Positions 24,814 through 32,928 of a DNA stretch of 41,706 nt are shown here, piece by piece. The position numbers and the translations under genes are program-made. The stretch spans positions 1 to 41,706 of the forward strand of contig DASPRM010000117.1 in the NCBI GenBank assembly GCA_035624455.1. The letters run 5' to 3'. The notes beneath the pieces were generated by a model. The model was given only the letters and a program-made list of their open reading frames with translations, did not search any database and was not told the DNA's origin. The DNA comes from Terriglobales bacterium (lineage in GTDB: Bacteria; Acidobacteriota; Terriglobia; Terriglobales; Acidobacteriaceae). How positions within the stretch are numbered: position 1 is the stretch's first letter; each line of letters begins with the position of its first letter.

Positions 24814-24865
24814 TGCCGGTCATGGCTTGCCGGTAAATTCTTGTAACTGCGCCGCAAGTACCGGC
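24814..24865 (+). promoter_or_regulatory. Foldable leader of the HD-GYP gene with competing stems
   Basis: GCCGGTA (24829-24835) pairs with TACCGGC (24859-24865), extended inside by CTTG (24840-24843) with CAAG (24855-24858). This makes an 11-bp stem with a 4-base bulge. An earlier copy of TGCCGGT (24814-24820) can pair with the same ACCGGCA side, so two mutually exclusive folds are possible. It does not match the GEMM c-di-GMP riboswitch pattern that I know. Confidence 0.45.
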
Positions 24866-24892
24866 CTCCATTCAGCCTGGAGAGTGTTTCCC

Positions 24893-25930
24893 ATGTCTTC
24901 GTCTGCCGTCACCCGGGAAGAAGTGAAGTTTCCCCACTACCATACTGCTCCCAAATCGTGGCTGGAGAGAGCCCGTGAGGCGGGCTTGCACAAGCTGCTC
25001 GAGGTAAATCGCGAGCTGTGGCTGGTCTTCTCCCTGTTTCTTCTGGCCTGGATTCTCAACTTTCTCGTGGACTCGCAGCGCATGGTGCTGGGGTTCTACA
25101 CCATCCCAACGCTGATTTCGGCCTACGTCTTTGGCCGGCGTCATGCGGTGCTCACCGCGTTTGCCAGCATCTTCCTGGTCGGGCTGGTGGTTTATTACAA
25201 CCCGACCGTTCCCGGCCATCGCCACATTGATCTTCCCATCGAAGACAAGTGGTTCGATCTCACGATCTGGGGTGGAATTCTGGTCATCACCGCCTACACC
25301 ATGGGGACGCTCTACGAGCACAAGCAGGCACACATCCAGGAATTGCGCGACACTTACAACGGCATCCTGATGATCCTGCAGCATTTCATCTCCAAGGACA
25401 AATACACGCAGAATCACAGCTATCGCGTGTCGGTGTATGCCACCAAACTGGCGGCCTGCATGGGGCTGAGCACGGATCGCATTGAGGATGTACGCGCGGC
25501 GGCGCTGCTGCACGATATCGGCAAGCTGGATGTAAGCCGCGAAATTCTCTACAAGGCAGCGCGCCTGACCCAGGAAGAATATGATTCGATGCGCAAGCAC
25601 GTGGAGATCGGAGTTGGACTGCTCTCGCCTGTAGGCGGATCGCTGCGCCGCATTCTGCCCATCATTCTCGCCCATCATGACCGCTACGATGGCAGCGGCT
25701 ACTATCCCAACAAAGGGGAAGAGATTCCGCTGGAAGCGCGAATTCTTGCCGTGGCTGATGTCTATGATTCCATGACCAGCGACCGTCCCTATCGCAAGGC
25801 CATGTCGCCCTTCGACGCCAAGGAAGTGATTCTGAAAGGCTCGGGTACGGACTTCGATCCGCACGTAGTAGCAGTCTTCATCGCCGCTTTCAATGACCGC
25901 AAGATGGAAGTACCGGAAGTGATCATCTAG
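24893..25930 (+). CDS. Membrane HD-GYP domain phosphodiesterase-like protein
   Basis: Likely hydrolyses cyclic di-GMP (or a related cyclic dinucleotide). The 345-residue protein has three or four transmembrane segments (about 42-60, 64-80, 84-102, 122-140) forming a sensor-like N-terminus, a short linker helix, then the HD-GYP domain. Metal ligands are in LLHDIGKLDV (His207, Asp208) and the following ILAHHDRYDGSGYYPNKGEEIPLEARILAVADVYDSM. The signature GYP is GYY-P here (269-272), a one-residue variation. ATG 24893 follows GGAGAG at nine bases. It stands alone behind a structured leader; a PilZ-like effector is coded at 8.6 kb. Confidence 0.9.
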   Translation: MSSSAVTREEVKFPHYHTAPKSWLERAREAGLHKLLEVNRELWLVFSLFLLAWILNFLVDSQRMVLGFYTIPTLISAYVFGRRHAVLTAFASIFLVGLVVYYNPTVPGHRHIDLPIEDKWFDLTIWGGILVITAYTMGTLYEHKQAHIQELRDTYNGILMILQHFISKDKYTQNHSYRVSVYATKLAACMGLSTDRIEDVRAAALLHDIGKLDVSREILYKAARLTQEEYDSMRKHVEIGVGLLSPVGGSLRRILPIILAHHDRYDGSGYYPNKGEEIPLEARILAVADVYDSMTSDRPYRKAMSPFDAKEVILKGSGTDFDPHVVAVFIAAFNDRKMEVPEVII

Positions 25931-25933
25931 TCA

Positions 25934-26058
25934 AGTTGGAAGTTTGATCTCCGAAGTTTGAAGTATTAATCAGTGCGTGGGCCCCTCCCTTCGAAATCCT
26001 TAGGGTCTACAAAATGGGAGCCAATGCGCCCCGTACTTACATAGGTACGCGGGGGGCG
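25934..26058. repeat. Second heptamer type and a GC-rich hairpin
   Basis: 25934-25968 has five 7-base units of another kind (AGTTGGA, AGTTTGA, TCTCCGA, AGTTTGA, AGTATTA). A hairpin with arms CGCCCCGTAC and GTAC-GC-GGGGGGCG follows at 26027-26058. It has no T-tract, so it is not a clear terminator. Confidence 0.45.
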
Positions 26059-26176
26059 GAGTGGTGCCTGGGTTATGAGCCAGCTCAGATAGAATCAGGT
26101 TCGTTCCGAACCCCGCAAAAGCGCGTACAGATCGTTCCATAGCTGCGGGAGATCTCTACTCGATGAGTCCGGATCT

Positions 26177-27619
26177 ATGGATGTGATGGCCTTAGGCGCG
26201 CCTCAGTCGAAGGAAGCCGAGTTGTCGGAGCAGCCTGGTCCGCAAATCCAGAGCTCTTCTCGCACAAAACTGGCATGGGTCTTCTGGACATTGCTGTTTG
26301 TCTATAGCCTCACCTGGGCCGGCCACTACACTTCCGGAGACGGAGCGCAGAAGGTCCAGTGGGCAAGACAAATACTCGCGGGCGGGCCCTACCTCACGGA
26401 CGTTGTAACCGGACATCCGCCCAAATATGGAGTGGGACATACGATTCTGGCGCTTCCGCCGTTGCTGCTCTCGAAAATTTTGCTGGCTGCAAGGGGTCTT
26501 CACTCTGAGGCTGCTCTTTATACGTTCCTGTTTGTGGTGAATGGCGCGTTCTTGCTGTATCTGATCGCACGCTATCTCTCGCTGCAGTATTCACCCAGGC
26601 AAACCTGGGCGGCAGTACTGATCGTCGGGCTGGCGACGAGCTGGTGGCCCTATACGAAGTTGGACTTCACGGAAGTTTTCGTCCTTACATTTTTCTTTGC
26701 TGGATTTCTTCTTTTGAAGTCGGAATACAACATTCTGGGATTCAGTTGTGCCGGTTTTGCGATTCTGTTGCGAACCGATTCGATCGTTTTGTTCGCGCTT
26801 CTCCTGATATGGCAGATCCGTCGCCAACGCCCAAAAAGAGCGGTACTGGAAGCCCTGGCAGGAGTGCTTCCCATTGCGATTGTGTACGTGACCGTGAACC
26901 TGCTTCGGTATGGCAGCATTCTTGACCACGGATATCCTGGCGAATCGTTCTCCAATCCTTTGCTGATCGGGCTCTACGGAATTCTGTTCTCGTCGGGCAA
27001 GAGTGTGTTCCTGTTTTCTCCGGCCCTGCTGCTCGGATTTCTGGGCTGGAAAAAATTTCGCCGAATATTGCCGCTGGATGCAGATTTGTTCCTGGAAGTG
27101 TTTCTCTGCGAGCTGCTGATCTACTCGAAGTGGTGGGATTGGTCGGGCGACGATTCCTGGGGTGTCCGCTACATGATTCCCGGCGTCATCCTCATGACCA
27201 TACCGTGCGTAGAAATGCTGGAGAGACGAGTTTTGACCGCATCGGTGGTCTTAATTGGATTGTGTATTCAGATTCCAGCCGTGCTGGTGTCAGGTCTGGA
27301 GTACGTAGTTGCTGTCCACGACTTCACGCTTAAACGTAAGGCGATGTATGTGGAAGGCTGGAACCGAATCGATGTCGACGACGTTCGATTTAATCCCAGG
27401 TATTCGCAGATTGTGGGAAACTATGAACTGCTCCGTCTGAAAGTGGGGAAAGCGAGAATATCAGGGTTTTCCGAAACGGAGGAGCAAACCGGCACACCTC
27501 TCGAGCAGTCATTGCGAGAAAAAAAGATACCTCAGACCGGAACCTGCAGTCTGGATCTGATCTGGTGCGGAATACACCGGCAGAAAGGCTCGAATCAACA
27601 ATCTGTCCCGGGAAATTAA
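26177..27619 (+). CDS. Polytopic membrane protein, probable GT-C-type glycosyltransferase
   Basis: 480 residues with about nine to eleven hydrophobic segments. The first extracytoplasmic loop has an acidic motif, SGDGAQKVQWARQIL, in the place where GT-C glycosyltransferases (PMT/ArnT-like) carry their catalytic Asp. Further features are the aromatic-rich WWDWSGDDSWGVRY loop and a soluble C-terminal ~120 residues. These fit a lipid-linked-sugar-dependent mannosyl- or glucosyltransferase, but I cannot name the substrate. GC content looks somewhat lower than its neighbours. ATG 26177 has a weak ribosome-binding site. No partner genes are adjacent; repeats flank it on both sides. Confidence 0.6.
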   Translation: MDVMALGAPQSKEAELSEQPGPQIQSSSRTKLAWVFWTLLFVYSLTWAGHYTSGDGAQKVQWARQILAGGPYLTDVVTGHPPKYGVGHTILALPPLLLSKILLAARGLHSEAALYTFLFVVNGAFLLYLIARYLSLQYSPRQTWAAVLIVGLATSWWPYTKLDFTEVFVLTFFFAGFLLLKSEYNILGFSCAGFAILLRTDSIVLFALLLIWQIRRQRPKRAVLEALAGVLPIAIVYVTVNLLRYGSILDHGYPGESFSNPLLIGLYGILFSSGKSVFLFSPALLLGFLGWKKFRRILPLDADLFLEVFLCELLIYSKWWDWSGDDSWGVRYMIPGVILMTIPCVEMLERRVLTASVVLIGLCIQIPAVLVSGLEYVVAVHDFTLKRKAMYVEGWNRIDVDDVRFNPRYSQIVGNYELLRLKVGKARISGFSETEEQTGTPLEQSLREKKIPQTGTCSLDLIWCGIHRQKGSNQQSVPGN

Positions 27620-27655
27620 GACTGAACCAGAAAGCGTACACTCTGAGAAGCAATC

Positions 27656-27724
27656 GGTTTTGAAAGGGCGCGGCTTCAGCCGCGCCGTCCAGAGCCGCGT
27701 AAATTCTGGGCTTTAGCCCCAGAG
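27656..27724 (+). repeat. REP-like double hairpin
   Basis: The perfect hairpin GGCGCGGC-TTCA-GCCGCGCC (27667-27686) is followed by CTGGGCTTTAGCCCCAG near 27706-27723. The start matches the truncated copy at 22555. Confidence 0.65.
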
Positions 27725-27785
27725 GGAAAAAGACGTTTGCCCCCTCGGTTCATTATGAGATAGCTTCTGACTGCTCGCATCCTGC

Positions 27786-28622
27786 ATGACCATCCTTCTC
27801 TTTACCGCCCTGGTCTGGATTGGCGCAGTGATCGCCGGATTTCTGGGTGCGCTCACAGGACTGGGGGGTGGGGTAGTGGTGGTACCGCTGCTGACGATTC
27901 TGCTCCACGTGGATATCCGTTACGCGATCGGCGCCTCGCTGGTATCGGTGATCGCGACCTCCTCGGGGGCGGCCGCCGCCTACGTGAGGGAAGGGTTTTC
28001 GAACATCCGCATCGGCATGTTCCTGGAAGTGGCAACCACTTTCGGCGCGCTGCTGGGAGCTTACATAGCCGCGATAGCGCCAACCAAGGCGATCGCCATC
28101 GTGTTCGGACTTGTGCTGTTGCTGTCCGCTTTTCTCTCTGCCAGGGAGAAACATGGTTCTCGGCTCGTCAAGCCTCCAGATCCGTTGGCTACGCGCTTGC
28201 GCATGAATGGCAGCTTTCCTGCGACAGGTGGCCTTGAGCACTACAACGTCTACAACGTGCCCGGAGGGTTCAGCCTGATGTTTGCGGCTGGCACCTTGTC
28301 GGGTCTGCTGGGAATCGGGTCGGGCGCGGTGAAGGTCCTGGCCATGGACCAGGCGATGAAGATCCCCTTCAAGGTTTCGACGACCACCAGCAACTTCATG
28401 ATTGGTGTTACCGCCGCTGCCAGTGCCGGTTTATATCTGAGCCGAGGCTGGATCGATCCCGGGCTGGCGATGCCGGTCATGCTTGGAGTTCTGACGGGTT
28501 CGATCATCGGCGCACGCGTGCTTGTAGGAGCGCGGGTGAAGGTTTTGCGGTATTTGTTCAGTGCCGTTATCGTGGCACTTGGGCTGGAGATGATCTACAA
28601 CGCGCTCAGAGGAAGACTATGA
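27786..28622 (+). CDS. TauE/SafE-family sulfite/anion exporter
   Basis: 278-residue inner-membrane transporter of the TauE/SafE (DUF81) family, which moves sulfite, sulfoacetate or related organosulfur anions. The two-fold repeat is visible: GFLGALTGLGGGVVVVPLL near the N-terminus and GTLSGLLGIGSGAVKVLAM in the second half, each with the Gly-rich helix. About seven to eight transmembrane helices, plus a short cytoplasmic loop (REKHGSRLVKPPDPLATRL). ATG 27786. The stop overlaps the next start by four bases (ATGA), coupling it to DUF1634, a frequent neighbour of this family. Confidence 0.9.
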   Translation: MTILLFTALVWIGAVIAGFLGALTGLGGGVVVVPLLTILLHVDIRYAIGASLVSVIATSSGAAAAYVREGFSNIRIGMFLEVATTFGALLGAYIAAIAPTKAIAIVFGLVLLLSAFLSAREKHGSRLVKPPDPLATRLRMNGSFPATGGLEHYNVYNVPGGFSLMFAAGTLSGLLGIGSGAVKVLAMDQAMKIPFKVSTTTSNFMIGVTAAASAGLYLSRGWIDPGLAMPVMLGVLTGSIIGARVLVGARVKVLRYLFSAVIVALGLEMIYNALRGRL

Positions 28623-29008
28623 CGGATCAACGAGCTGCCTGGAGCGATGAAAAGACGGAACAGATTATTGGCAATCTCCTGCGCTTCGGGGTGATGACCG
28701 CCGCCGGCGTCGTGCTCGGCGGAGGCATTCTTTATCTGGTTCGCCATGGCGGCGAGCACGTTAACTACCGAGTGTTCCGTGGCGAGCCGGAGAATTTTCG
28801 CAGCTTGCCCGGCATAGTTTCCTCGGCGCTATCGCTGCACGCCCGGGGAATTATCCAGTTTGGCTTGTTGCTGCTGATTGCCACCCCCGTCGCGCGCGTG
28901 TTGTTCTCCGCGTTTGCTTTCGTATTGGAGCGCGATTGGCTCTACGTAGTCGTTACCCTGATTGTGTTCGCCGTTCTGGTCTTTAGTCTGATGGGTGGGA
29001 AGGTCTGA
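28619..29008 (+). CDS. DUF1634 membrane protein, TauE partner
   Basis: 129-residue membrane protein of the DUF1634 family. Three hydrophobic segments: residues 21-41 (LLRFGVMTAAGVVLGGGILYL), 78-98 (IIQFGLLLLIATPVARVLFSAF) and 105-126. The central LHARGIIQFGLLLLIATPVARV is the family hallmark. Its start overlaps the stop of the TauE/SafE gene, and this pair is conserved widely, so it probably assists the exporter. Function is otherwise unknown. Confidence 0.88.
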   Translation: MTDQRAAWSDEKTEQIIGNLLRFGVMTAAGVVLGGGILYLVRHGGEHVNYRVFRGEPENFRSLPGIVSSALSLHARGIIQFGLLLLIATPVARVLFSAFAFVLERDWLYVVVTLIVFAVLVFSLMGGKV

Positions 29009-29210
29009 TCGAGCTGCGTTGTGCGCGTGAGGACTGTGTCGTGTCCGCCTGCACTCGCGACCTTCTTTCACTTTACTTCGGGCATGTCAATTGAGAATGA
29101 GCCGAAGGTAACTTGGCCCCTGCGGCCGTGCGAACTAGCATTACCCCCTATGGTCGCCTTTCAGGCGACTGCTTTCGATTTCCCTCGGACTTGCACTCCT
29201 TACTGTCGCC

Positions 29211-29426
29211 ATGCCTTTGGCGGTGAGACCTCCCAATACCAACTTGTCAATCCGAGGGAGCGTGGTGCTTGGAGCCGCATGGGTTGCAATCCTTGCATAC
29301 GCTTTTGTCAGGTTCAAAAAGCGCGGTTGCTGGTTTCTGCTCGGCACACCTCTGATTGGGTTCTGGTTTTTCGTCCTGTTTTTGATTGCTTGGGGCTGTG
29401 CCCACAATCCAAGGGCTTGTCCCTAA
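29211..29426 (+). CDS. Possible small membrane protein, start uncertain
   Basis: 71 residues from ATG 29211, unrecognised. Two hydrophobic segments (SVVLGAAWVAILAYAFV and GTPLIGFWFFVLFLIAWG) flank a basic patch (RFKKRG). The frame is open upstream to 29139 and encodes another hydrophobic run (LLSISLGLALLTVAMPLAV) that looks like a signal peptide but has no start codon before the stop at 29136. A lost start or a frameshift is possible. No Shine-Dalgarno precedes 29211. Confidence 0.4.
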   Translation: MPLAVRPPNTNLSIRGSVVLGAAWVAILAYAFVRFKKRGCWFLLGTPLIGFWFFVLFLIAWGCAHNPRACP

Positions 29427-29653
29427 TGAGTGCAATGGGAATTTGTCGCCAACTATTCGCGTAATACGATGCGCGGGATGGGACAACCCGTGGACGGTGG
29501 ACAACAAAGCCCTGCCCGGCTTCGCAGAATCGGATTTAAGGTGCGGGTTATGAGCCGCTACGGATCGTTCGCGCTCCCCCCGGCGCCTAGGGCGATTTTC
29601 GCGCGCAAACCTGCGTAGCCGGGGGAGTTGCCTGAACGAGGTAAGATGGCGAA

Positions 29654-29728
29654 GTGATTACCATCCTGATTGCCGTGCTCGTGCTCATCGGCCTCATCAC
29701 GCTTATCCGCGCCGCGTTTGAAAAGTAG
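29654..29728 (+). CDS. Possible 24-residue single-pass membrane peptide
   Basis: A GTG-started frame encodes MITILIAVLVLIGLITLIRA followed by AFEK: almost all one transmembrane helix with a charged C-terminal end. GAGGT lies at 29638-29642. Overlapping its start is a three-codon frame ATG-GCG-AAG-TGA (29646-29657) that sits at a better distance from the GAGGT, which could couple the two. The region is otherwise empty. Too short to prove from sequence alone. Confidence 0.35.
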   Translation: MITILIAVLVLIGLITLIRAAFEK

Positions 29729-29826
29729 TTGCTCTTCGGCCGGGTAGCAAGGGAGCACAATCGCGGGCAAGAGTCTCTACGCCACTCGGTTTGAAAATCG
29801 GCTGATCCCGATTACCTGGTGCGAAA

Positions 29827-30489
29827 TCACTTCGTGATCACCACCGGCTTGGGTTGGTCATAGGGTTCGACGACCACCGCCAGCGACTTTCGTTTCTCGA
29901 AGTCGTCTTTGCTCACAGGAAAACTGACTATGATGGTTCCTTTCGCCTTTCCTCCAGGCGCAATCTTGGTTTCCGGCACCAGCGGCGGCAGCGCGTTGTA
30001 TTTCAGCTCAGGGAACGCCTGAAAATAACGGTCAAAATCAACCGCAGAAGCAGCATCGTCGCTCCACTCACCCTTATCCGTCGTCAGCCTGGCTTTGAGG
30101 TTGTGTACCCAGAAGGATTTCTGGGTAGGGTTGTCGAGGGAAACATTGATTGCCACCATCACGCTATTCTCAGGGACGCTGACTGCGGTCACATCTGTGA
30201 GTTGACCCTCAGCACCTGGCTTAGCCCGAGTTGTCCAGGAGACCGCCAGCAAAACGATGCCCACGGCAACAACAGCGATGACCAGGATTTGCAGCGGCGG
30301 CATGGTCCAGCGGGCTCGGTCAAACTCCTCCGTCAGCGGGACATGAGCGGGATCGATGGGTTCTTCCGGCGCTCGCTCTAGCTTCTTCGTCAGCTTCTTC
30401 AGCTGCACTCTCTTGAGCTGCACCTTTTTTAGGATTACACGCCGCTTGGGAGCCTGCTCTGAAGGGGATGGCTGAGACTCTTCGTTCAT
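29827..30489 (-). CDS. Membrane-anchored conserved hypothetical protein
   Basis: 220 residues, family not recognised. A cytoplasmic N-terminus with a strongly basic repetitive stretch (residues 17-35, built of VxLKK/VQLKR units) precedes one transmembrane helix (about 62-81, LQILVIAVVAVGIVLLAV). The extracytoplasmic domain looks beta-rich (SVMVAINVSLDNPTQKSFWV, APGGKAKGTIIVSFPVS) and resembles Ig-like or DUF4352-type folds. ATG 30489 is fixed by an AAAGGAGG at five bases, the best Shine-Dalgarno in the window. It follows PolX by 65 bases on the same strand and may be co-transcribed. Confidence 0.75.
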   Translation of the reverse strand: MNEESQPSPSEQAPKRRVILKKVQLKRVQLKKLTKKLERAPEEPIDPAHVPLTEEFDRARWTMPPLQILVIAVVAVGIVLLAVSWTTRAKPGAEGQLTDVTAVSVPENSVMVAINVSLDNPTQKSFWVHNLKARLTTDKGEWSDDAASAVDFDRYFQAFPELKYNALPPLVPETKIAPGGKAKGTIIVSFPVSKDDFEKRKSLAVVVEPYDQPKPVVITK

Positions 30490-30554
30490 GTTGCCTCCTT
30501 TATTCCCAACCTCCGCCAGCAGAGGGCGAGAGGGTGGGGCACCCGAGCTCATAT

Positions 30555-32315
30555 TCAAGCCGCCAGGTTTTGGTCCCACTCTTTCTTCATGGCCCGGGCG
30601 AATCGGTCCACCGGCAAGGTATTCAACACCTCGGCTTTGGTGAGCCAGCCGCGGCGAGCCTGCAGCACACCATAGCGAATCTTCTCCATATGCGACGTGT
30701 GGTGGGAATCGGTATTAATCACGGTTTTAACGCCACGCTCTTTCGCCATACGAAGATGCCGATCGTTGAGATCGAGGCGGTCGGGATAGGCATTAAGCTC
30801 CATCGCAACCCGGTTTTTCGCCGCCGCTGCCATCACCGCTTCCATGTCGTAGGGATAAGCGTCGCGCCGCAACAACAGACGCCCGGTTGGATGGCCGAGA
30901 ATGGAAACATGCGGGTTGGCCAGGGCTTTCAGCAGACGATCTGTCATTTCCTGCGGCCCTTGATTGAAGTGTGAGTGCACACTGGCGATCACCAGATCCA
31001 TCTGTTCCAACACAAAGTCGGACAGATCCAGCGACCCATCCGCCAGAATGTCCACCTCAACTCCAGCAAATACTTTGATGCCCTCAATCTGCTGATCTGC
31101 GGTACGAATTCTGCGGATATGCTCGAGCGCTCGTTCGTCATCCAGGCCGTTGGCGAAGGCCAGATTCTGAGAATGATCCGTGATGGCCATGTACTTGTAA
31201 CCGCGGGCGCGTGCGGCCTCGACCATTTCTTCGATCGTGTTGCGCCCGTCGGTTTCGACGGTGTGCATGTGAACGTCGCCAAGCAGGTCCTGCTCCGTGA
31301 TCAACGTCGGCAGCGTCCCGGATTCGGCCGCTTCAATCTCGCCCTGGTTTTCGCGCAGCTCGGGCGGGATGTATTGCAATCCCAGCTTCTGATAGATCTC
31401 CTCCTCCACGCTTCCCGCCACGCGCTCCTGGTTGTCGAGCCGAGCCAGTCCGTATTCGCTCAACGTGTAACCCATTTTCAGCGCCCGCTGCCGCAGGCTC
31501 ACGTTGTGTGACTTCGACCCGGTGAAGTACTGCATGGCCGCGCCAAACGAATCACGGGGAAGCAGGCGAACGTCCACCTGCATAGTGCTGCGGAGTTTGA
31601 AGCTGACCTTGTTATCACCTCGGGCAAGCACATCCAGAATTCCGGGAAAGCGAAGGATATGGTCAATCAAGGCAGCGCGCTGGCCGGAATCTTCGCAGGC
31701 GGTGCCCGTAACCAGGATGTCGAGGTCGCCAACCGTTTCCCGGCCGCGGCGCAATGAGCCGGCAGGCGTGACCTTATCCACGCCCTGGATTTTCCTTATG
31801 TGATCGCTTAGTCTATGTGCCACCTGTTCCGCATCGTCGAGGAGAAAACGTCCGGCGATTCGCTTATAGTCGGCGATGGATTTCAGAATTCTCTCTTCCT
31901 GTTTTTTCCCCATGCGGGGCAGCTCGCGAATCTTGGCTTCGCGCGCCAATTTTTCTACACCATCCACATCCGCGATCTGATAGGCGCTCCAGATCAGCGC
32001 GATCGTCTTGGGACCCAGGCCGGAAATCTTCAAAAGCTCAAGCATCGTAGGACGATATTTGGTGAGCAGTTCGGTGTGTAATTGCAGTTTGCCTTCCTGA
32101 CAAATCTCCCTCACATTGGCGGCCATCCCTTTGCCGATGCCGGGGATTTCCAGCAGTTTCTTGGGATCACACAACAGAGACTCCGCCGGCTCGGTCAGGC
32201 TCTCGATGGCTTCGCCGGCGCGACGATAGGAGCGGATGCGAAAGGGATCGCCGCCATCGATCTCGATCAGATCTGCGGTTTCGTAGAGGATGCCTGCTAT
32301 CGTCCTATTGTCCAC
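30555..32315 (-). CDS. polX: PolX-family DNA polymerase with PHP domain
   Basis: DNA repair polymerase of family X with a C-terminal PHP 3'-5' exonuclease/AP-endonuclease domain, 586 residues. N-terminal 8-kDa domain (DNRTIAGILYETADLIEI) and HhH motifs (LEIPGIGKGMAANV; LLKISGLGPKTIALIW) come first. The nucleotidyltransferase core follows, with GSLRRGRETVGDLDILV (two Asp) and VDVRL (third Asp). The PHP domain then begins at DVHMHTVETDGRNTIEEM, with TDHSQ, GVEVDI, ASVHSHF, HPTGRLL and NTDSHH metal ligands. Length is normal for bacterial PolX (about 570-590). The start is GTG 32315 with a poor ribosome-binding site. Confidence 0.95.
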   Translation of the reverse strand: MDNRTIAGILYETADLIEIDGGDPFRIRSYRRAGEAIESLTEPAESLLCDPKKLLEIPGIGKGMAANVREICQEGKLQLHTELLTKYRPTMLELLKISGLGPKTIALIWSAYQIADVDGVEKLAREAKIRELPRMGKKQEERILKSIADYKRIAGRFLLDDAEQVAHRLSDHIRKIQGVDKVTPAGSLRRGRETVGDLDILVTGTACEDSGQRAALIDHILRFPGILDVLARGDNKVSFKLRSTMQVDVRLLPRDSFGAAMQYFTGSKSHNVSLRQRALKMGYTLSEYGLARLDNQERVAGSVEEEIYQKLGLQYIPPELRENQGEIEAAESGTLPTLITEQDLLGDVHMHTVETDGRNTIEEMVEAARARGYKYMAITDHSQNLAFANGLDDERALEHIRRIRTADQQIEGIKVFAGVEVDILADGSLDLSDFVLEQMDLVIASVHSHFNQGPQEMTDRLLKALANPHVSILGHPTGRLLLRRDAYPYDMEAVMAAAAKNRVAMELNAYPDRLDLNDRHLRMAKERGVKTVINTDSHHTSHMEKIRYGVLQARRGWLTKAEVLNTLPVDRFARAMKKEWDQNLAA

Positions 32316-32502
32316 TGGTATTGTCGTCCCCCGCCCGGGACTGGGCCAGGGGCTGAGCTACTGGCAAGAATTGTAGCTCCCGCGCAACCTTCTGTCCCGC
32401 AGTCGCACGCCTACGGCGAGTAGGGTTCTCCCGCCCACGGCCTCCCGTCCATTGCGGCCGGCGTGGCTATCGAATCGACGACACAATCGGCGCCGATTGC
32501 AG

Positions 32503-32718
32503 CTATTGTGCGACGGCTTTGGTGACGTTGGCGGCTTGCGGACCCTTCTGACCGTCAACAATTTCAAACTCCACGTCATCGCCCTCCTGCAGGCTGCGGT
32601 AGCCTTCGGCGGTGATTCCTGAGTAGTGCACGAACACGTCCGGACCATCGTCGCGCCCGATGAACCCGTACCCTTTGGCGTTGTTGAACCACTTTACCTT
32701 TCCCTTAATACGAGCCAC
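32503..32718 (-). CDS. Cold-shock domain protein
   Basis: 71-residue single-strand nucleic-acid chaperone of the CspA family. RNP1 (KGYGFIGRD) and RNP2 (VFVHYSG) are intact, and [16 protein letters not shown] is canonical. It starts with GTG 32718, preceded by GGAGGAAGGTGAG. A good promoter at 32874-32902 would give a leader of about 150 bases, as in cold-regulated cspA messages. The 16-base palindrome CAATCGGCGCCGATTG directly after the stop (32484-32499) may act in 3'-end formation although no T-tract follows. Confidence 0.95.
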   Translation of the reverse strand: MARIKGKVKWFNNAKGYGFIGRDDGPDVFVHYSGITAEGYRSLQEGDDVEFEIVDGQKGPQAANVTKAVAQ

Positions 32719-32873
32719 TTTCTCACCTTCCTCCGCTGATTTAGCTGGTTAAAGAACTCAGGCAAGCCGCCTCGGCCCAGCATTGGAACCCGAATACACA
32801 GACGAATCCCGGACGTGGGCTGTATGGCGCGTGGGACCAAGTGGAAGGGCGGATCGGCTGCTCTATTACTTCT

Positions 32874-32902
32874 ATTCTCCAAAGCCGTGGAAACGTTGTC
32901 AA
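32874..32902 (-). promoter_or_regulatory. Sigma-70 promoter of the cold-shock gene
   Basis: On the minus strand a perfect TTGACA (32897-32902) is followed after 17 bases by GAGAAT (32874-32879). The start point would be near 32867, about 150 bases before the GTG. Confidence 0.55.
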
Positions 32903-32928
32903 CCCGAGAAACAGCAAAAACAGCGCAT

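Noticed and set aside
24814-24865. c-di-GMP (GEMM) riboswitch upstream of HD-GYP
   Set aside because: The conserved GEMM internal loop and tetraloop-receptor sequences are absent; only competing stems are visible.
26027-26058. Terminator after the HD-GYP gene
   Set aside because: The hairpin is strong but no T-tract follows on either strand.
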